Source: Luteolibacter rhizosphaerae
GTDB taxonomy: Bacteria; Verrucomicrobiota; Verrucomicrobiia; Verrucomicrobiales; Akkermansiaceae
NCBI RefSeq assembly: GCF_025950095.1
Contig: NZ_JAPDDR010000007.1
Location: forward strand, 310,001 to 374,000
Length of the DNA: 64,000 bases
Reading direction: 5' to 3'
Of this stretch, positions 53,365-62,779 are shown piece after piece; the stretch's first letter is position 1; each line of letters opens with the position of its first letter. Position numbers and translations under genes: made by a program. The notes under the pieces are model-generated. The model saw only the letters and a program-made list of their open reading frames with translations, was not told where the DNA came from and searched no databases.

Positions 53365-55113
53365 TCAAAAGAGTTCAAGTTGCTCAACGGAACCATCACC
53401 ACCGAGTTTATCTAGATCGAATTTCCTAAGAAATCCGTCAGGATCGGTGAGAGCTGGCTCAAGCTTCCTAGCACTCAAGAAGAGATACCCTGCAAAACCG
53501 GTCGGATCAAGCGTCCAATGAGGGGCCAATCTTCGCGTGAGGACGTAGAGCTTTGTTCTACCACCGGTTCGACTCCCCTTTTTGCCAATGGAGCTCTCGT
53601 GGAGAAACCCTAACGAAACGGCCCTTTTGAGGGCGGTGCGCAAGTTCGCCGAAGGCTCATCACTAAACGCGATGGAGTATACTCTGCGTTCACTCCGATC
53701 AGACAGGAGGATCAACCTAAATAGGCCCCCCAAAGCATCTATTAGGTTGCAAACCTTCTGCGCGTCTACCTCCGGCAAAGAATGTCCGTCTTCATCATCC
53801 ATCTCTCTGCCGAAAAAGCGGAAGCGGAGTTCATCGGCCTCCTCCCGAACGACCTCATCTTGGACGCTTGGTGGAATCGAAAAAATATTCTCTCCCTCTT
53901 GCGCTAAAACACGATCATACATCTTTGATGCGCAGTCCAAAAAATGGCGAGTAATACCAGACGAGACGTGTACCAACTGCTCGAATCCCGCGTATGAGTA
54001 TTTTGAACTAGATTTTCGGGACCCAGCTAGATCTCTGATAAAGTCAGGTCTGGAGTATCGGCTAGCGTCATCGGAAGGTCTAGCCCCCCTTCCTTTTCCC
54101 TCACGGTTGAGCTCTCGCAATTCTTCGGCTCTTCGCTCGATCTCTGATTCTTGTTCTAAATCTGGCGGAAAGAAACGTCCTGGGTCAGTTTCAAGCCCCG
54201 CTTTATGAAGCCTTCGTTCGATTATACCTACTATTCTCGAAAAATACCTTCCCTTGAATTTCGTAGTGTATAATTCGGCCGTCCTCGTCTCAGTATAATC
54301 GTGGGGAGTTTCTATTCGATCCCCCGTAACAGTATAATATGTCTTGTAGTTTGGCTGACTCGATATTTTAATGGATACAAAGTTGGTCGTTCGAGATGCA
54401 ACCCATCCATTAAGAACCTGTGTCTGAGTATGCGATAAGTTATGAGCATCGTCTAGCAGCAGAAAAACTGGTATTCCCCCCTCACGCAGAAGCTCAGAGA
54501 TTAGCGATATAGTAGGAAGCAAATGCTCGAGATAACTAATTAATTTACCCGTATAAGGTAGAGGACCACAAAATGCGATCGATTGGAGATAGGAAACCGC
54601 CTCATCGAACAAAGCTATCCACCTTTCACGCAGAGCGTCCAGATGCCTTGAAATACTTTCTACGGGATCAAGACTTACTCCACCAACCAAACTTAGACAT
54701 TTACTCAAATTCTGAATGATATTAGCCTCCGAAACGATACTTTCGGACAGGGATCCGGAAACTTGCTCGAAAAATCGCCGGGCGACATGCGAGGTTAGAA
54801 GATGCTCATTAATCAGGACGCTAGCATGCGCGTTATCCAAGCGCCCTAGTTCTGCTAGATTAAAATTTTGCCTTTTGAATGGAATGTATATGGAGAAAAA
54901 TTGAAGCTCTTGCAAAGTGCAGTTCTTAGCAATCTTCTGACAGTCAGGGAGCATGAACCGAAACATCATACTTTTCCCGGTTCCCCGTGGCCCCACCATG
55001 AACATATGCGATGGGTCCAACAGCATCGGATAGTCTGAGAAAGAGTCCACGAATAAGCTGCACGCATCTTGAGCCGAGAGGCCCTCTGGACTTCTTACAT
55101 AGAAAGGGTTCAT
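53365..55113 (-). CDS. P-loop ATPase (AAA/ORC-Cdc6-like) of the methyltransferase cassette
   Basis: This is a 582-residue protein. Walker A is G41-PRGTGK-S48 within HMFMVGPRGTGKSMMFRFML, and Walker B is FLLLDDAHNLS (217-227). A large helical region follows, and near residues 480-560 come segments typical of a winged helix (NLRTALKRAVSLGFLHESSI, GGRTKLYVLTRRLAPHW). ATPase plus winged helix is the ORC/Cdc6 and STAND-like layout, suggesting DNA- or partner-loading or signalling. It overlaps or abuts its neighbours: the HD gene ends 3 bases upstream and the next gene starts at its stop. The exact ATPase subfamily needs profile search. Confidence 0.8.
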   Translation of the reverse strand: MNPFYVRSPEGLSAQDACSLFVDSFSDYPMLLDPSHMFMVGPRGTGKSMMFRFMLPDCQKIAKNCTLQELQFFSIYIPFKRQNFNLAELGRLDNAHASVLINEHLLTSHVARRFFEQVSGSLSESIVSEANIIQNLSKCLSLVGGVSLDPVESISRHLDALRERWIALFDEAVSYLQSIAFCGPLPYTGKLISYLEHLLPTISLISELLREGGIPVFLLLDDAHNLSHTQTQVLNGWVASRTTNFVSIKISSQPNYKTYYTVTGDRIETPHDYTETRTAELYTTKFKGRYFSRIVGIIERRLHKAGLETDPGRFFPPDLEQESEIERRAEELRELNREGKGRGARPSDDASRYSRPDFIRDLAGSRKSSSKYSYAGFEQLVHVSSGITRHFLDCASKMYDRVLAQEGENIFSIPPSVQDEVVREEADELRFRFFGREMDDEDGHSLPEVDAQKVCNLIDALGGLFRLILLSDRSERRVYSIAFSDEPSANLRTALKRAVSLGFLHESSIGKKGSRTGGRTKLYVLTRRLAPHWTLDPTGFAGYLFLSARKLEPALTDPDGFLRKFDLDKLGGDGSVEQLELF

Positions 55114-55116
55114 AAG

Positions 55117-56184
55117 CTAGGCGTTGGCAGATTTAATTTCGTCAATTATATCATGTATTTCTTTTCCATTCTTTACCCCCAACGATCTGCAGACGCCGTG
55201 AATTCCTTTACCCGGAGCGTCTGGGAATCCCACCTCCTCAAGAACATCATCAATCTGAAAAGCGTGAGACAGAGGATCCGATGGGTGATCCACAACTATT
55301 CTAAATTCAATCTTGGGGATCTCCAACCTTATCCTCATATGACGCATGCAATAGACTCGCTCTCGGTGCATCTTTAAGAGCCGCGAATATATTTCATCTA
55401 TCAGGTAGCTTTCCCCCGTAGAACTTTTAAACTTACCGCTTGCTGTCTCTGAATCAATCTCGAATCGCAAGCGGACGCATTCTTTGCGGACAGTCACCGA
55501 AGTAAGACTTTCGCTATAACGATGATAAATCCTAGACTCTTCCGGAAGAATACCACTTATCATCCCGTATCGCGCCGCTCGAGTAGTATCATCAGCTAAC
55601 TCATCAGCAAACCGGAGAAGAGCCGCAAGAAATCTAGGATAAACGGTTTTACCCAAAATATGATCCTCGACGAGGATCTGACGCAAAGTGTCTTTATCTT
55701 TGGTTCCTGCAACTGTTCCACCATGAACAGCAGCTATCCGACCGATCAGTTTCTTTTCGGCCGAATCAGAACCCATTGCAGCTCCTAAAGAATCGATTTG
55801 ATCGAAAACTCGCTTTTCGTGGTCTTTTCGCCCTCCAATGTTCCCGATATCATGTAGATTAATCGCAACAAGAAGAATATAAGCCTCATATGCACCAATA
55901 TTACACTTGTGCGACTTAAGGATATCAGAACATCTGCTAATTACGCAAGCTATATGGTCTGGACCGTGATCATTCAAGTAAATCAGCTCCTCAGGATTTA
56001 TTGCATCCTTCTGGTCGAATTTTTTTCGGACCTCTGCAAGTAGCGCGCCAGCCGTAGCGTTTGTTTGTATAGGGGCAAGAATCCTCGTGATACTTTCATA
56101 ACGATTAATATACTCCTGCTTTCCTCCTCGTGTGGGGAAGTCTGCGTCTTTACCTTTTCGAAGAATCTCTTCCAAATGCATCAT
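55117..56184 (-). CDS. HD-domain phosphohydrolase of the methyltransferase cassette
   Basis: This 355-residue soluble protein has HD-superfamily metal-ligand candidates in order: His73/His77 in LNDHGPDHIA, the His111-Asp112 pair in INLHDIGN, His154 in IAAVHGGTVAG, and Asp194 in RFADELADDTTRAA. About residues 65-205 form the HD domain. The C-terminal 150 residues (VRKECVRLRFEIDSETASGK, MRIRLEIPKIEFRIVV) look beta-rich. HD enzymes hydrolyse phosphoesters such as nucleotides or nucleic acids; this could be the effector or an immune nucleotide regulator. Its ATG overlaps the methyltransferase stop as ATGA, a sign of translational coupling. Confidence 0.82.
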   Translation of the reverse strand: MMHLEEILRKGKDADFPTRGGKQEYINRYESITRILAPIQTNATAGALLAEVRKKFDQKDAINPEELIYLNDHGPDHIACVISRCSDILKSHKCNIGAYEAYILLVAINLHDIGNIGGRKDHEKRVFDQIDSLGAAMGSDSAEKKLIGRIAAVHGGTVAGTKDKDTLRQILVEDHILGKTVYPRFLAALLRFADELADDTTRAARYGMISGILPEESRIYHRYSESLTSVTVRKECVRLRFEIDSETASGKFKSSTGESYLIDEIYSRLLKMHRERVYCMRHMRIRLEIPKIEFRIVVDHPSDPLSHAFQIDDVLEEVGFPDAPGKGIHGVCRSLGVKNGKEIHDIIDEIKSANA

Positions 56185-57230
56185 GGCAGCAACAACTTGT
56201 AAATATGAGAGATTACCTCTTTAGCTAAAGCAGGAGGGACAGCATTTGCGACTTGCTGCTGTTGAAATCCAATACTACCAGAAAATTCAAACCAGTCAGG
56301 AAAAGATTGGAGGCGAGCAGCTTCTCTTACCGACAACCCTCTATTTTGGGTGGGGTGAAGCAGAACATTTTTTCTGTAGTTTCCCACTACTATCGACGGC
56401 ACGCCGGCTTTAAGGCGATGATAGAGACCCGTGTGTCGCTCTTTTGCTCGAGATTCAGCCGGCCAAAGACTATCGGGAATGCTTTCCCAATTACCTCCTT
56501 GAGGAACCCATTTAAATCGATTCACTAAGTCAGATTTATTACGCGTAACCAAGTGTCCAGCGCATTTTTTCCGCTTACCTCTTAATTTCTTTGCGTAACT
56601 ACTTGCTGCGTCTCGCCGATAAGCAAGCTCAGCATGCTGTGCACCATTTTCCAGCTTTGGAAGATCTGAGATCGCTTCCCAAACACTCACTCTTTGAGCA
56701 TGTGGTTTTGGAGGAGTTAGGTTCACAGGAACTTTCGTTCCGATCATGAACATCCGTCTACGTCTTTGGGGAACACCATAGTCGCTGGCATCTACAATCA
56801 AAGTAGAAGGGTGGTATCCCAGCTCCCGAAATGCTATCTCGATTTGTTTGTAAAAACTGCCATTTTCAGTCTGCAGGATTCCCGGTACGTTCTCTAAAAT
56901 AAGGCCGAGAGGGCGAATAAGCTCTACGAATCTAAAGTATTCTTTAAAGAGCAAAGAGTCTGGGTGTTTGGAACCTCGATTTCTTTGATTGGAGGTGGAA
57001 AATGCGCGACAAGGCGGCCCGCCTATTACAAGATCTATTTTTTGACGGGCAAATTTCTTGGCGTCTATATTTCGGATGTCAGAATTGTGAACGTCAACAT
57101 CAGGGAAGTTTGACTCGTAGGTCGTAGCCGCCCACTTGTCACTTTCCACGGCGGCAACCAACTTGCAGCCAGCTTGTTGAGCGCCAAGTGAGAGTCCACC
57201 CGCACCGGAGAATAAATCTATGACTCTCAC
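56181..57230 (-). CDS. DNA (cytosine-5) methyltransferase
   Basis: This is a complete 349-residue C5 methyltransferase. Motif I is DLFSGAGGLSLGAQQAGC and motif IV is GGPPCRAFSTS, with the nucleophile Cys74 (Arg replaces the usual Gln after it). Motif VI is LILENVPG and motif VIII is QRRRRMFMIG. A target-recognition region is followed by motif IX (GLSVREAARLQSFPDWFEF) and X (QVANAVPPALAKEV). It methylates a cytosine in an unknown DNA sequence. The start codon is GTG at 57230, just before the conserved first strand. It leads the four-gene AT-rich cassette; no restriction endonuclease gene is present. Confidence 0.93.
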   Translation of the reverse strand: MRVIDLFSGAGGLSLGAQQAGCKLVAAVESDKWAATTYESNFPDVDVHNSDIRNIDAKKFARQKIDLVIGGPPCRAFSTSNQRNRGSKHPDSLLFKEYFRFVELIRPLGLILENVPGILQTENGSFYKQIEIAFRELGYHPSTLIVDASDYGVPQRRRRMFMIGTKVPVNLTPPKPHAQRVSVWEAISDLPKLENGAQHAELAYRRDAASSYAKKLRGKRKKCAGHLVTRNKSDLVNRFKWVPQGGNWESIPDSLWPAESRAKERHTGLYHRLKAGVPSIVVGNYRKNVLLHPTQNRGLSVREAARLQSFPDWFEFSGSIGFQQQQVANAVPPALAKEVISHIYKLLLP

Positions 57231-57364
57231 GCTTGCTGCATTTTGCGGTAGAGAACTAACTTTTCCACCGAACAGCGCAAGTCACATTCTTTCATCACAC
57301 GGCTTGAAATTTGGTGCCGCTGAATACGGACGGCAGACGGCTTGTTTGTCGCACGGAATCTTGA

Positions 57365-57392
57365 GGAGCGGCGAGCCTCCGTTCGCCGCTCC
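57365..57392 (-). terminator. Hairpin just after nrdA
   Basis: GGAGCGGCGA (57365-57374) pairs perfectly with TCGCCGCTCC (57383-57392) around an 8-base loop, 8 bases past the nrdA stop on the minus strand. No T run follows, so it may slow but not fully stop transcription. It marks the edge of the AT-rich cassette. Confidence 0.5.
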
Positions 57393-57400
57393 AGCTTAGC

Positions 57401-60400
57401 TCACTGACACGCCTCGCACGTCCCGCCATTCATCATGGCGTCGATCGAGCAGGCCATCTTCTCCTCGGCGCTGTAGGTTGGTTTCTCGGGGCTCACGCCG
57501 CCGTCCCGTGCCATCAGGCCGCGGATCTCCTTGGTCACCTTGCCGGTGAAGGACTCGCTGTCGTTCGCCTGCAGCGTGCGCAGGTAGTAGGTCGTCTTCA
57601 GACCCTTGTCCCAGGCCCGGCGATACATGTGGCTCAGCGTCTTCATGTCCGGCGTCGCCAGGAACAGGTTCACGCTCTGGCTCTGGTCGATCCACTTCTG
57701 GCGCCGTGCCGCCGCATCCACGATGTACTCGTGGCCGATGCTGAACACCGTCTTGTGCTTGTTCTTGATCGCCGTCGGGATCGACTCGATGTCCTCTAGC
57801 TCGCCCTTGAAGTACTTCAGCTCGTCCACCATCTCCTGGTTCCACAGCCCGGCCTTCTTCAGGTCGCGCACCAGCTCGGAGTTCAGGATGATGAACTCGC
57901 CGCCCAGGTTGCTCTTCACATACAGGTTCTTGTAGTTCGGCTCGATGCACGGCGTGGTGCCCATGATGTTGGAAATCGTCGCCGTCGGCGCGATCGCCAG
58001 CACGTTCGAGTTCCGCATCCCGTGCTTCGCGATCTTCTCGCGCACCACGGACCAGTCCATCTTGCCGCCGCGCGGCACGTCGATCTTCCGGCCGCGCTCG
58101 TCTTCCAGCAGGTCCACCGTGTCCTGCGGCAGGATCCCGCGCGACCACTTGGAGCCCTGGTAGCTGGAGTAGGTCCCCACTTCCGCCGCCAGGTCGCTCG
58201 AGGCACTATAGGCATAGTAGGCGATCGCCTCCATGAACTCGTCATTGAACTCCACCGCCGCATCCGAGGCGAAGGCCAGCCCGCGCTTGTAGAGCGCGTT
58301 CTGTAGGCCCATCACGCCCAGGCCGATCGGCCGGTGGCGCATGTTCGCCGTCTTCGCCGCCGTCGTCGGGTAGAAGTTGATGTCGATCACGTTGTCCAGC
58401 GCCCGGATCGCCACCGTGATGGTCTCCTTCAGCATCTCGTGGTCCAGCGCGCCGTCGCGGGTGATGTGCGTGTCCAGGATCACCGAGCCCAGGTTGCACA
58501 CCGCCGTCTCCTCGTCGGAGGTGTTCAGCGTGATCTCCGTGCACAGGTTGCTGGAGTGGATCACGCCGGCATGGTCCTGCGGGGAGCGCACGTTGCAGGG
58601 ATCCTTGAAGGTGATCCACGGGTGCCCCGTCTCGAACAGCATCTTCAGCATCCCCTTCCACAGCTCGATCGCCGGGAATTGGCGGGACCAGATCTTCCCT
58701 TCCGCCGCCATCGCCTCGTACTCCGTGTAGCGTTGCTCGAAGGCCTTTCCATACAGGTCGTGCAGGTCCGGCACTTCGTTCGAGCGGAATAGGGTCCACT
58801 GCGCGCGGTCTTCCATCCGCTTCATGAACAGGTCCGGAATCCAGTTCGCGGTGTTCATGTCGTGGCAGCGGCGGCGCTCGTCGCCCGTGTTCTTGCGCAG
58901 CTCCAGGAAGTCCTCGATGTCGTTGTGCCAGGTCTCCAGATAGGCGCAGCCGGAACCGCGGCGCTTGCCGCCCTGGTTCACCGCCACCAGCTGGTCGTTG
59001 TGCAGCTTCAGGAAGGGGATGATCCCCTGCGATTCGCCGTTCGTGCCTTGGATGTAGCCGCCGGTGCCGCGCACCGCCGTCCACGAACCGCCCAGGCCGC
59101 CCGCCCACTTCGAGAGGAAGGCGTTCTCCGCGATCCCGCGGATCATGATGCTCTCGATCGAGTCATCCACCTTGTACAGGTAGCAGGAGGAAAGCTGGCT
59201 GTGCAGCGTGCCGGAGTTGAAGAGCGTCGGCGTGGAGGAGCAGAAGCGCCGTCCCTTGTAGAGATTGTAGAGGCGGATCACCCAGCTCTCGCGGTCCTTC
59301 TCCTCGCGCTTGAACAGGCCCATCGCCACGCGCATCCAGAAGAACTGTGGCGTCTCGATCCGGCGCGGCTTGTTGCCCGTCTTGTCGACCACCAAATAGC
59401 GGTCGTACATCGTCTGGATCCCGAGGTAGTCGAAGTCCAGGTCCGCCGTCGGGTCGAAGGCCTCCGCCAGCTTGTCCAGGTCATAGACATCCAGCAGGTC
59501 CGGGCTCAGGCGTTTGATCGCCACGCCGTGCTTCAGGTAGCTCTTGAAGGCCGCCTTGTGCGCCGCCTTCAGCTTGTCGATCCCGTCGCGCGAGATGCTC
59601 CAGTCCAGCACTTCCTCGTAGATGTAGGAGAGCAGGATCCGGCCGGCGAATTTCGCGAAGTCCGCGTCCTTCTCGATCAGCGCCTTCGCATTCAGGATGA
59701 TCGTGTTCTTGAGGTCCTTCTCGGAGATCTCCGTGCCCACGGAGCGGCGCAGCTCACGCTCGATCTCCAGCTCGCTGATGCACAGGTCGAGGCCGATCGA
59801 GGCATACGCGATCCGCTTCTTCAGCTCGCTGCCGTCCCACATGATGGACTTGCCATCATCCGGCGTCACGGTGACGAAGAATTCCTGGTTCGGATCCTCC
59901 GCCTTCTCCTCCTGCTCCTGGCGCAGGCGCGCGCGCTGCGCACGATACAGGATGTAGTGCTCCGCCGCCTTGAAGCGGCCCTGGCGCATCAGCTCCTCCT
60001 GCACCATGTCCTGCACGTCCTCGATGTGCACGAAGGACTGGTCCCCGCGGCGGATCCGGTCCGTCACCGCCTTCGCGATGTCCACCGCCGCTTCCGGGTT
60101 CTCCTTGATCGTCAGGAAGGCCTTGCGCACCGCGATCTCGATCTTCGTCTCCGACCACGGCACGACATTGCCGCTGCGGCGGATCAGGCGCACCGGCAGT
60201 GCATGCGGGCCGGCGTGGACGTCGACGGTCCCGGTCTTCTCCATCGAGCGACGGAAGGCCAGCGACTTCGCCACGTCATACGCTTCGTTCTCAAGCAGTG
60301 CCTTTTCGATCAGCAAGTATAGGTCGGACTCCGACAGGCGCAAACGGCCGCCCTCATCCAGCGACTTCGTCAGCGAGTTCGCCACCGCGTGCGCCACGTC

Positions 60401-60685
60401 CGACACGAACTTGCGGTTCACGTCCGAGAAGATCGACTTCTCGTCCGCCTGGCGGGAAATCAGCAGGTCCGCCAGCGAATCACCGATCGCATCGGCGACG
60501 TCTTCCAGCGAGAAGTGGGTATCCGTGTCACCACGGGTCACGATGATATCGGTGATCGGCTTGCGCCGCTCATGCGACAGCACCTCGCGCCAGGAAAAAG
60601 CGCGGTCGGAAGCCGGAAGGGAGAAACGGTCGGTGATGACCTGCTTCAGCAGGTAGTCTTCGTCAGGATTAACGGCACGATACAT
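57401..60685 (-). CDS. nrdA: Ribonucleoside-diphosphate reductase alpha subunit with several ATP-cone domains
   Basis: This 1094-residue catalytic subunit of class I ribonucleotide reductase reduces NDPs to dNDPs. The first 360 residues contain about three ATP-cone-like regulatory units: about 30-145; 160-255 with RSGNVVPWSETKIEIAVRKA; and 265-360 with DGSELKKRIAYASIGL. The catalytic barrel shows SSCYLYKVDDS and NLCTEITLNT (redox and active-site cysteines). The C-terminal tail CEACQ carries the cysteine pair that exchanges electrons with thioredoxin or glutaredoxin. Chlamydial NrdA (about 1040 residues) also has several ATP cones, which fits the class Ic partner nrdB upstream. A small four-helix gene separates the two. 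Confidence 0.95.
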   Translation of the reverse strand: MYRAVNPDEDYLLKQVITDRFSLPASDRAFSWREVLSHERRKPITDIIVTRGDTDTHFSLEDVADAIGDSLADLLISRQADEKSIFSDVNRKFVSDVAHAVANSLTKSLDEGGRLRLSESDLYLLIEKALLENEAYDVAKSLAFRRSMEKTGTVDVHAGPHALPVRLIRRSGNVVPWSETKIEIAVRKAFLTIKENPEAAVDIAKAVTDRIRRGDQSFVHIEDVQDMVQEELMRQGRFKAAEHYILYRAQRARLRQEQEEKAEDPNQEFFVTVTPDDGKSIMWDGSELKKRIAYASIGLDLCISELEIERELRRSVGTEISEKDLKNTIILNAKALIEKDADFAKFAGRILLSYIYEEVLDWSISRDGIDKLKAAHKAAFKSYLKHGVAIKRLSPDLLDVYDLDKLAEAFDPTADLDFDYLGIQTMYDRYLVVDKTGNKPRRIETPQFFWMRVAMGLFKREEKDRESWVIRLYNLYKGRRFCSSTPTLFNSGTLHSQLSSCYLYKVDDSIESIMIRGIAENAFLSKWAGGLGGSWTAVRGTGGYIQGTNGESQGIIPFLKLHNDQLVAVNQGGKRRGSGCAYLETWHNDIEDFLELRKNTGDERRRCHDMNTANWIPDLFMKRMEDRAQWTLFRSNEVPDLHDLYGKAFEQRYTEYEAMAAEGKIWSRQFPAIELWKGMLKMLFETGHPWITFKDPCNVRSPQDHAGVIHSSNLCTEITLNTSDEETAVCNLGSVILDTHITRDGALDHEMLKETITVAIRALDNVIDINFYPTTAAKTANMRHRPIGLGVMGLQNALYKRGLAFASDAAVEFNDEFMEAIAYYAYSASSDLAAEVGTYSSYQGSKWSRGILPQDTVDLLEDERGRKIDVPRGGKMDWSVVREKIAKHGMRNSNVLAIAPTATISNIMGTTPCIEPNYKNLYVKSNLGGEFIILNSELVRDLKKAGLWNQEMVDELKYFKGELEDIESIPTAIKNKHKTVFSIGHEYIVDAAARRQKWIDQSQSVNLFLATPDMKTLSHMYRRAWDKGLKTTYYLRTLQANDSESFTGKVTKEIRGLMARDGGVSPEKPTYSAEEKMACSIDAMMNGGTCEACQ

Positions 60686-60771
60686 GGCGAGGAAGTGTGT
60701 GCGGGTGAGGGAGGATTTGCGGAACTTGGGACAGTGTGTGTGGGAAACGGGAACTGAAGTTTGCGAGTTCG

Positions 60772-60791
60772 CAGTATTCAGTTTTCAGGAA
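60772..60791. repeat. Left inverted repeat of the four-helix element
   Basis: CAGTATTCAGTTTTCAGGAA matches the reverse complement of 61181-61200 at 19 of 20 bases (15 of 15 at the inner end). It overlaps the stop codon of the small gene at 60785. Confidence 0.85.
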
Positions 60792-61159
60792 GAGCGGCGG
60801 GAATCGATGCTGCGGATGAGCCCTTGGAGCATCGCGGAGATTTCTTTGGTCTCCTGGATCATGGGACGAGAGCCTGCGAGCGGAGCTTGCCCAACCTTCT
60901 GTCGGACTCGCTCGGAGATATAGAGTTGGGTGCGGAGTTCACCACAGGAGCCTTTGCTGATGCGGAGGAAACGAATGAAGTCTCCATCGCTGTCGCGTTC
61001 AGCTCCTTCGGCAATGTTGGAGGGCACTGAAATGGCCGAGCGCTGCATTTGATCCTTCAGCGCGTAATCGCGTGAATCATGCAACGCCACGCACACATCG
61101 ACCGCAAGCTGGCAGCTGCGCTTCCAGACTTCCAAATCTTCAAATGTGGTAACCGCCAT
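60785..61159 (-). CDS. Four-helix-bundle protein (23S rRNA intervening-sequence / S23 family)
   Basis: This 124-residue all-helical protein has the family signatures EDLEVWKRSCQLAVDVC, DQMQRSAISVPSNIAEGAER, FIRFLRISKGSCGELRTQLY and ISAMLQGLIRSI. The family forms pentameric barrels and is related to Avd of diversity-generating retroelements; its own function is unknown. The ATG at 61159 is preferred; the frame is open to 61198, into the flanking repeat. The TGA stop lies inside the left inverted repeat. Confidence 0.9.
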   Translation of the reverse strand: MAVTTFEDLEVWKRSCQLAVDVCVALHDSRDYALKDQMQRSAISVPSNIAEGAERDSDGDFIRFLRISKGSCGELRTQLYISERVRQKVGQAPLAGSRPMIQETKEISAMLQGLIRSIDSRRSS

Positions 61160-61180
61160 AATGCCTTCTGCTTTTTGCCT

Positions 61181-61200
61181 TTCCTGAAAACTGAACACTG
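61181..61200. repeat. Right inverted repeat of the four-helix element
   Basis: TTCCTGAAAACTGAACACTG is the partner of 60772-60791. The flanking base run continues with AAAACT, giving a short direct echo (ACTGAACACTGAAAACT) inside the right arm. Confidence 0.85.
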
Positions 61201-61225
61201 AAAACTAGCAAACCCGGGCCAAGGA

Positions 61226-62314
<1,089 letters not shown>

Positions 62315-62779
62315 GGAGAGGTGGGCGACGGGAGAAAGCTTCAGGATGGTTTTGCCGCCTCCCGGTCGAACCGGTCGCGGCGGGCACAGCGGGAGAGATA
62401 CTGAGCGGAAACGGGGCCAATCCTCAAGTCCATTTCGTTCATATGGTATCCACAAATTATTAACAATACTACCGGTGGTGTACTCCTCCACCCGCTGCAA
62501 ACTTGACAATTTCGCCCCATCCCCTAAATGCCTGAAAAATGTGGGCTCAATGAAAGGCCCGCCGATTTCCCTCCGGCCCCCCTAGGTGTCGAAAAGTTTT
62601 CCGACCCGGCCACCCCTCATCACCTCTCCCCGACCCACCCGCGGAATTCTAAAATGTTAGAGCAGAGTTCTGTTAGAAATCCCCGCAATCCCCTCTCCCC
62701 GAGCGGATTAAAATTAACAAAACAATTGCTTAACGCCCTCTACCTCACCCGCAAACCCTTGATTTTACAAGGAATTGCA
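62315..62779. other. 465-base intergenic region upstream of nrdB
   Basis: There is no gene. It contains the candidate nrdB promoter (62438-62466) and a DnaA-box-like word. The AT-rich part 62650-62780 includes a small hairpin (CCTTG-ATTTTA-CAAGG, 62757-62772) behind the response regulator stop. The frame is open through part of it, but the region has non-coding composition. Confidence 0.6.
62438..62466 (-). promoter_or_regulatory. Candidate nrdB promoter with DnaA-box-like site
   Basis: Read on the minus strand: TTGTTA (62466-62461), a 17-base spacer, then TATGAA (62443-62438), giving 4 of 6 matches to each sigma-70 box. The plus-strand word GTATCCACA (62446-62454) within the spacer matches the DnaA box TTATCCACA at 8 of 9 bases. 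DnaA regulates nrd genes in E. coli. No convincing NrdR box was found. Confidence 0.35.

Larger units (their letters stand above)
60772..61200 (-). mobile_element. Inverted-repeat-flanked four-helix-bundle element between nrdB and nrdA
   Basis: This is a 429-base unit bounded by the 20-base inverted repeat at 60772-60791 and 61181-61200. It contains only the four-helix-bundle gene and splits the nrdB-nrdA operon. Homologous small genes were first known as intervening sequences in 23S rRNA genes. No transposase is present, so mobility would need help from elsewhere. No clear target-site duplication was seen outside the repeats. Confidence 0.55.

Noticed and set aside
56181-57230. A classical type II restriction-modification system
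   Set aside because: The methyltransferase is complete but no endonuclease or Vsr gene was seen in any neighbour.
52257-57400. Attachment-site direct repeats at the ends of the AT-rich cassette
   Set aside because: I compared the two flanks and saw no shared word longer than about 8 bases, and no integrase or tRNA gene.
58862-60322. 486-residue open frame on the plus strand
   Set aside because: It is antisense to nrdA, with Arg/His/Leu-rich content and no recognisable motif.
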